Part shown: one piece after another, positions 6,156-14,639 of the stretch
Numbering within the stretch: the first letter of the stretch is position 1
Layout: the number at the start of each line of letters is the position of its first letter
NCBI GenBank assembly: GCA_001786365.1
Contig: MFWK01000024.1
Coordinates: forward strand, 1 to 15,176
Length of the DNA: 15,176 nt
Direction: 5' to 3'
From: Candidatus Nomurabacteria bacterium RIFOXYD2_FULL_35_12
GTDB taxonomy: Bacteria; Patescibacteriota; Minisyncoccia; Phycocordibacterales; UBA9973
Made by a program: the position numbers and the translations under genes
Notes under the pieces: generated by a model
The model's input: the letters and a program-made list of their open reading frames with translations, nothing else
Told to the model about the DNA's origin: nothing
The model's database searches: none

Positions 6156-9100
6156 ACTATAAGCGACGATAACTACTACGGTCCGCAACGATTAGTTTCC
6201 ACTCCTAATAAACTTACCAATTCCGGTAATACGCCTTCAGGGGCTTTTACTCACGATATTCCAATCAAGACTCCTCCCGGACGAAACGGAATTGAGCCGA
6301 ATCTAACACTTCAATACAACAGCCAGAATACCACCAAAGGAAACTTGTACGGTTACGGCTGGGACATTCAGATTCCATATATCCAAAGATTAAACAAATA
6401 TGGAACCGAAAAATTATATACTTCTCACTATTTCACATCTTCATTGTCAGGCGACCTTGAAGATATTTCTTTAACAGATGGAGAACACGGCACTTACGGA
6501 GCTAAAGTAGATACAGGAGATTTCCTTAAATACAACTATTCTTCGGGAACTGACGGCTGGACGGTAACCGACAAGAAAGGAACCATATATACCTTCGGAA
6601 CAACTAGCAACACAGAACAGAGAGATCCAAATGATTCTGCTAAAACATATAAATGGTACTTGAAAGAAATCCGAGACCTTAACAACAACTATGTCTCTTT
6701 TGAATACGCTCAGGATAATGCACAGGTATATCCATATAAAATAAAATACACTGGGAATGATGTTACTGACGGTATATTTGAGATCGAATTTCTTAAGGAA
6801 GCTCGAGATGATGATACTACATCTTACGAATCAGGATTTGCTATAAAGACACTTTACAGAATTTATGAAATTCAAGCGAAGATAAGCGGTACGTGGATAC
6901 GTAAATATGAATTGGATTATTCAACTGGAGATAATACCAAACGTTCTCTTTTAACCTCTGTTACTGAAACAGGAAAGGATGAATCAGCTAACACTCTCAC
7001 TTTTCCAGCTACCTCTTTTACTTACCAAGAACATGGTGACAGTTGGACCGAAGATACTAACTGGGTATTACCGGAAGATTTAGATAGTCTCTCTGTATTT
7101 GTTTCTGATATCAACGCTGATTCGTTGCCAGACATTATACAATCACAAGATGTATCAGGTACTCATTACTATGATATTTATATTAATGATGGAATAGATG
7201 GTTGGTATGATGATACCCAGAACTGGGATCTTCCCGTGGCTCTTTCTGGAACCAATGGACCTTTTGCTCACACATTTCTAGTTGATGTTGATGGCGATGG
7301 ATATACAGACATTTTGAAATCTGTTTATAGTTCAGGCAGTCGGGCAGTATATATTAATAACGGAGACGGTACCGGCTGGACCGAGGATGAGAATTACGTT
7401 ATTCCTTTTAGTTTTGAAACAGCTGGTAGCGCCACAGAACACGCTTATCGTCTTTTTGATGTGAATGGCGACGGACTTATTGATGTGGTATATGCTAAAG
7501 ATGCAGGCGGAGGATCTATCGAGGACTATGTTTATATAAATGATGGAGATGGTACCGGCTGGACTGAAGACACAAACTGGACCTTGCCAGAATATTTCAG
7601 TGGTCAAATGGGTGGTGCTCGTTACAATATCCGAGTATTTGATGTGAACGGTGATGGACTTAGCGATATTGTTAGCTCTGAAAATACGGTAGGTGGTCAT
7701 TATGATGATGTATATCTTAACAACGGAACAGATACTTGGGTTGAAGACACGAACTGGACAGTACCAGTGAACTTTGAAAATAACGGAGCAGGACAAAGAC
7801 AGATTGCAATAATGGATGTGAACAACGATGGTTTACTTGACCTTGTAGATGCCGATAGTGATGCTCAATATCGAAAAATATATCTAAATAAAGGTGATGG
7901 AACTGGCTGGACCCAAGATACTAGCTACTCTGTCCCTGTATCAGTAAAGAGTGAAGATGTTCGATATTTCGACATCAACGGCGACGGTTTGATTGATTTC
8001 AATAAAGCTGATACTTCTGGCGGAAATTTTTACGATAATGTGTACGAGAACGACGGAGACGAAGTAGATTTGCTATCCCAGATTACTACTAGTAAAGGTG
8101 CCGTAATCACTCCACTGTATAAGGCCAGCACTGCCTACAAAGATGGAAGCAGTAATCTTCTAAATGTTCTTCCTTTTACTTTTGATACCGTTTATTCTAT
8201 CGCTACTAGCGATGGAGTTGGCAATACTAGCACTGAAACGCTTTCTTACGAAGGTGGAAAATATTACTACGGAGATGAAAGAGATAGAAAGTTTGCTGGC
8301 TTTAATAAAGTAATTACTACCGATGGCTCGAGTTATGTTACTAAGAACTTTTACCATCAAGGTAACACTACCGATTCTTCAAACGGAGAATACAGTGATG
8401 ATGATTCAAAAATTGGACAAATGTATCGTAGTGAAGTTTATGATGATAGTAGTAATAAGTATGCTCAGTCAACATATAAATGGGACAAATATGATTTAGG
8501 GAACGGACGAGATTTCGTGAAGCTAATCCAGAAAATAGATTTTACCTATGATGGCGATGCAGACCACAAAGACACCGCTGAATCTTACACCTACGAAAAT
8601 ACCTATGGAAACTTAACCCAAAAAATTACCTGGGGTGAAGTTACCGGCTCTGGTGATGGAACATATACCGATACAGGAACAGATAAGTTTACCTACGATT
8701 ACACTTACGCCGCCAATACCACTGACTATGTCGTCGGTCTTCCTTCTGAAGAAGATGTAATTGATCAAAACAGCAACAAGGTAAAAGAAACTAGATTCTA
8801 TTACGACGCTCAAACTCTTGGCAATGTTACCGATGGTAACGAAACCAAAAGAGAGTTTTGGAAAACTTCTACAACGTACATTGATACGGGAAAAACATAC
8901 AACAGTTATGGCTTAGTAGCCACCGAAAAAGACGGGAGAGATAAAACAACTACCTATACTTACGATGCCAACAACCTATATCCCGCAACTGTAGCTAACC
9001 CACTTAGTCAAAACACTACCTATACCTATGATTATTCCAACGGAAAAGTAAAAACTACAACTGATCCAAATACTCGAGTATTTGAAACTGTATATGATGC

Positions 9101-12100
9101 ACTAGATAGGCCATTAACAGAAAAGATACCCGACATTGCTTCGCCTGGAACTTTAGTTAACAAGACTACCTATACATATACCGATAATGTTGTCCCTTCT
9201 AAAGTTCAAGTCACCAATCATTTAGATGGTTCAGTATCTTTTGATGTCTACACTTACATTGATGGCTTAGGTAAAAAGATTCAAGAACGAAAAGAAGCAG
9301 AAGATTCAGTGTATTCAGTCAAAGATTTTGTCTATAATGAAGTCGGCAAACTCAAGAAAGAATCTCTACCATACTTTAGCTCCGGTACTACTCGCACGAA
9401 TGCTACCACTAACAATTATCTCTACATCAATTATACTTATGATCCACTAGAAAGAATCAAGACAATTATTAATGCTCTCGGTACTACTACCAATACTTAC
9501 GACCAATGGGAGACAGTTACCACAGATCCAAAGATCATAAACAAGGATACTCACCATGATGCTTACAATCAACTCATTACAGTTGAAGAACACAATGGCG
9601 GAAGTACTTATACTACAGCTTACGAATACAATGGTCTTGGTAAACTAACTAAAATTACTGATAATGCTTCAAATCTTCGTAACTTCACTTATGATGGTTT
9701 AGGAAGAAGACTGACTGCTCAAGATTTGCACGCTTCAGGAGATGGAAGTTATGGTACTTGGACGTATGTTTATGATGACGCTGGTAACATTACTCAGACT
9801 ATTGATCCAAAAAGTCAGACTGTAAATTACACTTACGACGACACCAATAGAACACTTACGGAAGACTATACTGGTGTAGCTAATACGGAAGTAACCTATG
9901 TCTACGACACTGGCACGAATGGTATTGGCCATCTCTACACGGCCACCGTTTACTCTGGGCCAGTTACTACTTACACCTATAACTCTCGAGGTGGAGTAGC
10001 TTCAGAGACGAAGAATATAAGTAGTACCAACTATGCAACTTCAAATGAATACGACCGACAAGGTAATCTAACCAAGATTGTTTACCCAGACAATGCTGAA
10101 GTTGCTTATGAGTATAATACTGCCGGATTACTGGAAGCAGTATCACGTAAAGAAAGTGGCGGTTCTTACACTTACATCATTACTGATTATGACTATGCTC
10201 CGACCGAGAAAGTTACCTACAAAGATTTCTCCAATGCTATCGATACATATCTGACCTATGATCCGAACAAGATGTACCGCTTAGTTAATCTCTTTAGTAT
10301 TGATCCACCGGAAGACGAAGTTGTTGAAACTCCAATAGCAGAAACACCAGCAAAGGTGGAAGTTATTGAGACATCAATTGAAGAAATTCCAACCGAAATT
10401 GAAAACCCTGTGCAGGAAGTTTTAGATACTTCCACTGAGCAAGTTGTAGAACTCGAAGAAGAAGTTATGCCCGAGACAATTACTCCATCTTCACAAGAAG
10501 AAACATATACTATTCCTCTATTATCAGCAGAAGAAACGCAAACAGAAACCGTAATTGAAGAAAAGAGTAACAAAGCTGAAGAAGCCCCTGTTGAAGTAGT
10601 AATCGAAGAACCTGATTACTATCAACTAGAAAATAAGTTTCCTGATATAGGATTACAGGAAAATAAAGAAAAAAGAACTGCTAATGGAAAGATTTATTCT
10701 CTAGGAAAAGACGAGAAGGAAAAAGACATCGAAAGAATGGTACTTTTCCAAACACCAATACACTACAAAAACAAGAAAACTAAAAAGTTGGAAGAAATAG
10801 ATACCCGATTAATACCGAAAGCTGATGGTTGGAAGATGGACAAAGCTCCATACTCTGTGGTTTTAAAAAATGTGTTTGAGAATGATTTTCTTTCAGTTAT
10901 GCGTAATGGTCTTAAATTAGATTTTTCTTTGCACAAAGATGAAGCTTCTAACTTCTCACTAAGTCAAGGATTTAAAGCTGATTCCGGGGACAAAAAAGAT
11001 AGACTGATTCGTTACAATAACGCTGTTGCCCCAGGCATACACATTGAAGTAGATGCGAAAAATGAAGCGCTCACGAAAGATATTGTGATAGATAGTTTCA
11101 GTTCAATTCCTGCATCCGAAAAAGAAAATTACGAAGTCTCATTTGATGTCATAGCTAACAGTGCCATAACAATTGAATCTGAAGATGGGACTATAAAAGA
11201 TACAGGTGAAGTTCTAAGTACGGAAAAAGTAACAACAATCAAAACAGAATCCGAAGACACTCTATACATCTGGCCCGGTATTGCCGAAGATGCGGAAGGT
11301 CTATCTACTCCCATCACACTTGAATACACCAAGACAGATGCAGGATTTTTGCTCACCAAGAAAATACCTATGGCTTGGTTGGAGAAGGCCGCATATCCTG
11401 TCCGTACTGATGCCACAGTAAGTTATTATGCAGGCTCAGGTGATGGACTTGTTTCCACTGATAGCTTTTATCACGGAACTTGGGCTGATGCTCGTAATGA
11501 AACTGACGGAGATGATGTAAATTATACTTCTACAGATGAAAATAATGCAGTGTTTTCAACCAGCGATGCAAATAAATTTGGTATCGGCAGATCATTCTTC
11601 CCATTTGACACCTCAAGTCTCAACGACGGGGCTGAAATTACTGGAGCCAAGCTGTCGCTCTATGTTGTCTTTAAGCGTGATCAGGATGATGATGGTAACG
11701 ATTATGCTGTAGTGGTGTCAGGAACCCAAGCCTCTACATCTTCGTTATCACTTGCGGATTATGACCAGGTTGGAAGTACTGCCTGGTCCAGTACATTAGA
11801 TTTCGGGAGCATCGGTGAAGGATCACGCATAGATTTGAACCTTAATTCTTCAGGCCTCTCAAATATATCCAAAACTAGCTGGACAAAACTGGCGGTAAGA
11901 GAAGGCCATGATTTCGCTAATGATCAGATGGCTAATTATAAAATGAATGTGCTGGGCGTTTATTATTCCGAGAGAAGCGGAGATTATTATGATCCGTACC
12001 TCGATATTACTTACACCGTAAACACTGCCCCTACCGCACCGACCTCATTGCAGACAGAAGGAGCAACAAATCCCATAGACATCACTGATGGAACTCCAGA

Positions 12101-14135
12101 GTTTAGCGCAATTTATACCGACGATAATGCTGGAGACACTGCACCATACTATCAAGTGCAAGTCATAGCTTCAGGCGGTTCATTTACTTCTCCACTTTGG
12201 GACAGTACAAAGACAGCTTTCGGAACTCCTGTTGCTAAGGATGCCAGAAGCGCAGACATCTCCTACGGAGGATCAGCCCTATCCATGAATGCGGTTAAAT
12301 ATTACTGGAGAATTAAGTTTTGGGATACAGCTGACTTAGCCGGAGCTTGGACTGATGGGACAGCTAACTTTACGGTAGCCGGTACACCTACAGGCCCTAC
12401 GGGGTTATATTCTGGCTGTACTACTGCCCAATCTGGTTCAACAAACCCGACAGGTCTAAAATGCGGTACTCCTGTATTTTCAGCTACTTACAACGATTCA
12501 GATGAAAACGCTATATCTAGGAAATTCAGGATTCAGGTTAATACCCAAGCTGATTTTGCAGGGACAACGCTCTGGGATAGTGGTTCTAGTGGTACCTCTA
12601 TGCCTGACGTAGATGAGGGTAACCGAAGCTGGGATATTGTTTACGCTGGTGATCCTCTTACTTACGCAACTACTACATATTACTGGAGAATCAAATATTG
12701 GGATCACAGCAACCTTGAGGGCGACTGGAGTGATGTTGCTACCTTCGGCACTTACAATTCCAAAGTCTATCAAGACAATCATTACACTTATGATGCCAAT
12801 GGCAACATCACTAAGATTGTAGATTCTTCGGACACAGACTCAGCTCGAACTGTCACCTATAGTTATGACGACCTCAACAGACTTCTTTCTGCCACAGCCA
12901 CTGATGTTGCAAGTGGAACTTCCACATACACTCATACATATACGTACGACAGCATAGGCAACATTCTCACTAGGACAGACGCCAGCGGTTCATACACATA
13001 TTCCGGTAGCGGAAATTACAATCCTCATGCAGTGACAAGTATAGGCTCAATAAACTACACCTACGACGACAATGGCAATATGCTCACTGAAACTAGTGGG
13101 CTCTCCAACACCTGGGATTATAGAAACAGACTCACTCAAGCAGTGAAAGGAGGTATCACTTCGACGTATACTTACGATCATACTGAAAAGCGAATGACTG
13201 CAAATGACGGCACCGCTACGACTACATATCCCAACAATCTCTACAACATCAAAGGTTCTGTAAAAACAAAGCATGTGTACGCAAACAACGAACTCATTGC
13301 CACTGTCGTCTATGATGGCTCTACTACAACCGTCTATCATGACCACACAGATCACCTATCCGGCACAGGCACCATTACAAGTAGCACACCTTCGGAAATA
13401 CAAACCTTAGATTATTTCCCTTATGGAAATATCAGAATCAATGACAAGGCAGGATCATTTGACGAACAGAGAAAACACACAGGACACGAATATGATGTAG
13501 ATACCAGTCTCACATATGCTAATGCAAGATATTATCATTCGACTTCGGGGAGATTTCTGAGTCAGGATCCGGTGTTCTTAAACTTAGGAGTTGATAAAAG
13601 AACTGAACAAGTACTGTTTGACCCACAACTAATAAATTCGTACAGCTATACTAGAAATAACCCGCTGATTTATACTGATCCCGATGGAGAAATTGCATTT
13701 CCCGCTGCCGTACTTGCCGTTGTATCAATTTATGGATATCTAAGTAACTTGATAGATGCATATGAATTCAAAACTGTCGTTATTGACTACCCTGAGGTTC
13801 ACAGTATTGAAGAAATTAATAGAGCAGGCAACCAAATTATTAGCAATTTGGTTTTATTCGGAGCAGGAAGAATATCTACTACTATAGAAAAAGCGGTTTT
13901 AGATATAGGCACTACAACTCTTGATGTGCTTGATAATTATTTTGGTGAGGATACATACAAAAACCTTAATGACAACAAAAAGTCTGACATTTTGCCAAGT
14001 AATTCTTCAAATTCTCAATCAAGCAGTAATCTTTGGCAGTCGACTAGTACCATATCAGAACAGAAATCTAGCAAAATGAACTCAGTATCAGAAACACCTG
14101 ATAGTAAAATTAAAAGCACTAATAATAAAAAATAA
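6063..14135 (+). CDS. Giant secreted Rhs/YD-repeat protein, polymorphic-toxin-like
   Basis: The product is about 2,690 residues from the ATG at 6063. The open frame reaches back to a GTG at 5985, but that would precede the promoter and bury the signal peptide. Domains in order: signal peptide 1-31 ('SSANA' cleavage); SpvB-like domain about 38-323 ('GAFTHDIPIKTPPGRNGIEPNL', split here as GAFTHDIPI and PNLTLQYNSQ); six FG-GAP/VCBS calcium-type repeats 349-645; YD repeats about 677-1410; a foreign block about 1414-2234; YD repeats again from about 2240; Rhs-associated core ('HTGHEYD', 'ARYYHSTSGRFLSQDP', 'NNPLIYTDPDG') ending at 2542; and a 148-residue tip. Known relatives (SpvB/TcB/TcC, Rhs, teneurin shells) form a hollow beta-cocoon enclosing the C-terminal tip. 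Here the tip begins hydrophobic ('FPAAVLAVVSIYGYL') and ends in a Ser/Asn/Lys-rich tail with no toxin motif I recognise. Export via Sec, then surface display or release, is expected. Confidence 0.92.
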   Translation: MKKYSSRFVNVPLILIWMLASVLVFPSSANATISDDNYYGPQRLVSTPNKLTNSGNTPSGAFTHDIPIKTPPGRNGIEPNLTLQYNSQNTTKGNLYGYGWDIQIPYIQRLNKYGTEKLYTSHYFTSSLSGDLEDISLTDGEHGTYGAKVDTGDFLKYNYSSGTDGWTVTDKKGTIYTFGTTSNTEQRDPNDSAKTYKWYLKEIRDLNNNYVSFEYAQDNAQVYPYKIKYTGNDVTDGIFEIEFLKEARDDDTTSYESGFAIKTLYRIYEIQAKISGTWIRKYELDYSTGDNTKRSLLTSVTETGKDESANTLTFPATSFTYQEHGDSWTEDTNWVLPEDLDSLSVFVSDINADSLPDIIQSQDVSGTHYYDIYINDGIDGWYDDTQNWDLPVALSGTNGPFAHTFLVDVDGDGYTDILKSVYSSGSRAVYINNGDGTGWTEDENYVIPFSFETAGSATEHAYRLFDVNGDGLIDVVYAKDAGGGSIEDYVYINDGDGTGWTEDTNWTLPEYFSGQMGGARYNIRVFDVNGDGLSDIVSSENTVGGHYDDVYLNNGTDTWVEDTNWTVPVNFENNGAGQRQIAIMDVNNDGLLDLVDADSDAQYRKIYLNKGDGTGWTQDTSYSVPVSVKSEDVRYFDINGDGLIDFNKADTSGGNFYDNVYENDGDEVDLLSQITTSKGAVITPLYKASTAYKDGSSNLLNVLPFTFDTVYSIATSDGVGNTSTETLSYEGGKYYYGDERDRKFAGFNKVITTDGSSYVTKNFYHQGNTTDSSNGEYSDDDSKIGQMYRSEVYDDSSNKYAQSTYKWDKYDLGNGRDFVKLIQKIDFTYDGDADHKDTAESYTYENTYGNLTQKITWGEVTGSGDGTYTDTGTDKFTYDYTYAANTTDYVVGLPSEEDVIDQNSNKVKETRFYYDAQTLGNVTDGNETKREFWKTSTTYIDTGKTYNSYGLVATEKDGRDKTTTYTYDANNLYPATVANPLSQNTTYTYDYSNGKVKTTTDPNTRVFETVYDALDRPLTEKIPDIASPGTLVNKTTYTYTDNVVPSKVQVTNHLDGSVSFDVYTYIDGLGKKIQERKEAEDSVYSVKDFVYNEVGKLKKESLPYFSSGTTRTNATTNNYLYINYTYDPLERIKTIINALGTTTNTYDQWETVTTDPKIINKDTHHDAYNQLITVEEHNGGSTYTTAYEYNGLGKLTKITDNASNLRNFTYDGLGRRLTAQDLHASGDGSYGTWTYVYDDAGNITQTIDPKSQTVNYTYDDTNRTLTEDYTGVANTEVTYVYDTGTNGIGHLYTATVYSGPVTTYTYNSRGGVASETKNISSTNYATSNEYDRQGNLTKIVYPDNAEVAYEYNTAGLLEAVSRKESGGSYTYIITDYDYAPTEKVTYKDFSNAIDTYLTYDPNKMYRLVNLFSIDPPEDEVVETPIAETPAKVEVIETSIEEIPTEIENPVQEVLDTSTEQVVELEEEVMPETITPSSQEETYTIPLLSAEETQTETVIEEKSNKAEEAPVEVVIEEPDYYQLENKFPDIGLQENKEKRTANGKIYSLGKDEKEKDIERMVLFQTPIHYKNKKTKKLEEIDTRLIPKADGWKMDKAPYSVVLKNVFENDFLSVMRNGLKLDFSLHKDEASNFSLSQGFKADSGDKKDRLIRYNNAVAPGIHIEVDAKNEALTKDIVIDSFSSIPASEKENYEVSFDVIANSAITIESEDGTIKDTGEVLSTEKVTTIKTESEDTLYIWPGIAEDAEGLSTPITLEYTKTDAGFLLTKKIPMAWLEKAAYPVRTDATVSYYAGSGDGLVSTDSFYHGTWADARNETDGDDVNYTSTDENNAVFSTSDANKFGIGRSFFPFDTSSLNDGAEITGAKLSLYVVFKRDQDDDGNDYAVVVSGTQASTSSLSLADYDQVGSTAWSSTLDFGSIGEGSRIDLNLNSSGLSNISKTSWTKLAVREGHDFANDQMANYKMNVLGVYYSERSGDYYDPYLDITYTVNTAPTAPTSLQTEGATNPIDITDGTPEFSAIYTDDNAGDTAPYYQVQVIASGGSFTSPLWDSTKTAFGTPVAKDARSADISYGGSALSMNAVKYYWRIKFWDTADLAGAWTDGTANFTVAGTPTGPTGLYSGCTTAQSGSTNPTGLKCGTPVFSATYNDSDENAISRKFRIQVNTQADFAGTTLWDSGSSGTSMPDVDEGNRSWDIVYAGDPLTYATTTYYWRIKYWDHSNLEGDWSDVATFGTYNSKVYQDNHYTYDANGNITKIVDSSDTDSARTVTYSYDDLNRLLSATATDVASGTSTYTHTYTYDSIGNILTRTDASGSYTYSGSGNYNPHAVTSIGSINYTYDDNGNMLTETSGLSNTWDYRNRLTQAVKGGITSTYTYDHTEKRMTANDGTATTTYPNNLYNIKGSVKTKHVYANNELIATVVYDGSTTTVYHDHTDHLSGTGTITSSTPSEIQTLDYFPYGNIRINDKAGSFDEQRKHTGHEYDVDTSLTYANARYYHSTSGRFLSQDPVFLNLGVDKRTEQVLFDPQLINSYSYTRNNPLIYTDPDGEIAFPAAVLAVVSIYGYLSNLIDAYEFKTVVIDYPEVHSIEEINRAGNQIISNLVLFGAGRISTTIEKAVLDIGTTTLDVLDNYFGEDTYKNLNDNKKSDILPSNSSNSQSSSNLWQSTSTISEQKSSKMNSVSETPDSKIKSTNNKK
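7107..7997 (+). repeat. Six FG-GAP/VCBS-type calcium-binding repeats
   Basis: Six copies of a DxDxDGxxD loop are encoded at 7107 (DINADSLPD), 7284 (DVDGDGYTD), 7458 (DVNGDGLID), 7641 (DVNGDGLSD), 7815 (DVNNDGLLD) and 7971 (DINGDGLID), with a period of 52-61 codons. A second motif close to 'GDGTGWTEDTNW.LP' accompanies most copies. The first copy has lost the central Asp-Gly and may not bind calcium. In SpvB/TcB-type proteins such repeats form a beta-propeller between the SpvB domain and the YD shell. Confidence 0.88.
8091..10290 (+). repeat. YD-repeat shell, first segment
   Basis: The translation is dense in YD-type repeats with tyrosine-rich beta strands, for example 'TTTYTYDANNLYP', 'ETVYDALDRPLTEK', 'NFTYDGLGRRLTA' and 'TWTYVYDDAGNITQTIDP'. 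These build the spiralling beta-sheet wall of Rhs-type cocoons. The segment breaks off at 'TYDPNKMYRLVN', a motif that in related proteins continues directly into further YD repeats. Confidence 0.88.
10302..12764 (+). other. Approx. 820-residue block inserted within the YD shell
   Basis: This in-frame part of the giant gene is not YD-like. It starts with an acidic Glu/Val/Pro/Thr-rich linker (10302-10610), then a mixed domain with 'PIHYKNKKTKKLEEIDTRL' (up to about 11390), as found ahead of DNRLRE-type jelly-roll domains. A jelly-roll-like domain follows (about 11391-12020: 'GRSFFPFDTSSL', 'WTKLAVREGHDF', 'DPYLDITYT'), then two FN3-like repeats (12021-12377 and 12378-12764), each with a 'YYWRIK.WD' strand. 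After it, 'HYTYDANGNITKIVD' resumes the YD pattern. Family labels are from motif recognition only. Confidence 0.75.
12021..12764 (+). repeat. Two tandem FN3-like domain repeats
   Basis: Both copies share the order Pro-rich start ('TAPTAPTSL' / 'TPTGPTGL'), 'GTPEFSAIYTDD' / 'GTPVFSATYNDS', a 'LWDS' turn, 'YYWRIKFWD' / 'YYWRIKYWD', and a closing 'W.D..A.F'. The second copy has an extra cysteine pair near its start ('SGCTTAQ', 'GLKCGTP'). They are typical adhesive or spacer modules of surface proteins. Confidence 0.75.
12780..13688 (+). repeat. YD repeats resumed and Rhs-associated core
   Basis: The segment begins 'TYDANGNITKIVD', passes through several YD repeats, then 'TTTVYHDHTDHLSGTG', 'LDYFPYGN', 'HTGHEYDVDTSLTYANARYY', 'GRFLSQDP' and 'NNPLIYTDPDG'. 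This is the conserved core that precedes the variable tip in Rhs proteins; the P-L-x-Y-x-D-P-x-G signature at its end is intact. Confidence 0.9.
13689..14132 (+). other. Variable C-terminal tip of the Rhs protein
   Basis: The 148 residues after DPDG have a hydrophobic start (AAVLAVVSIYGYL), a helical middle part ('EEINRAGNQIISNLVLFGAGR') and a low-complexity Ser/Asn/Lys/Thr tail of about 45 residues. In Rhs loci this position carries the toxin. No nuclease, deaminase, ADP-ribosyltransferase or other motif was recognised; the hydrophobic start would suit a membrane-active or pre-toxin segment. Confidence 0.6.
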
Positions 14136-14137
14136 AT

Positions 14138-14380
14138 ATGGATAAAAATTTCTTAAACATTCTAATTTTGATAGCCGGTCTACTGTTGATTTTTTTAGGT
14201 CTTGCACCTCTTATCTCACGTAAGTATTTTGAAGAGATATATAGAAAGATTTGGAAGAGTAAGATAGAACCAATGTCAGAATCAGATACCTATGTTTATA
14301 ACCGTTATATTCGACAAATTTTCCCATTACTAATGGGTCTAACATTGACTGCTTATGCTTTTTATGGATTATTTTTTTAA
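14138..14380 (+). CDS. Small two-TM membrane protein, immunity candidate
   Basis: The 80-residue protein has two hydrophobic helices (about residues 4-26 and 62-80) joined by a charged loop of about 35 residues. Its ATG lies 2 nt after the TAA of the giant Rhs gene, so the two are almost certainly co-transcribed and probably translationally coupled; there is no separate ribosome-binding site. In Rhs and other polymorphic-toxin loci the gene in this position encodes the immunity protein for the tip, and small membrane proteins fill that role for membrane-targeting toxins. That assignment is positional inference. The sequence matches no family I know. Confidence 0.75.
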   Translation: MDKNFLNILILIAGLLLIFLGLAPLISRKYFEEIYRKIWKSKIEPMSESDTYVYNRYIRQIFPLLMGLTLTAYAFYGLFF

Positions 14381-14639
14381 TTACAAAATCTAATATAGAA
14401 TTGGGTCAGGTACAATTAAATAGTAAATGACAATCATAGAAAAAATGTATAAAAGCACTGTTGTTGATATAAAAATATGTTCTTCCAATTCTCTTGTCAG
14501 GCGCAAACTTCAATTTTCAGCCTCATATGAGATCAAAAATTTCTTACAAACCTCACCTTACTTTGAACATGCTCGCTGGGGTCTAAATTTTTACCTATCT
14601 AGACCAAATCTAAAAAGAGGAGAAGGTGTCAGCCCCTAC
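14381..14639 (+). other. Spacer between immunity candidate and orphan Rhs core
   Basis: About 260 nt without recognisable domains. Only the 5' end of the orphan frame crosses it. It holds a 6-bp inverted repeat GGTCTA/TAGACC (14580-14585/14600-14605) and a purine-rich AAAAAGAGGAGAAGG (14612-14626) just before the Rhs homology starts. No terminator follows the 80-residue gene. Confidence 0.5.

Noticed and set aside
7332..13355. Many minus-strand open frames of 60-150 codons opposite the Rhs gene.
   Set aside because: They mirror the Ser/Thr/Asp/Tyr-rich repeats of the sense strand and show no domains or starts of their own.
14580..14605. GGTCTA/TAGACC as a terminator for the 80-residue gene.
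   Set aside because: The stem is only 6 bp, AT-rich, with a 14-nt loop and no T run after it.
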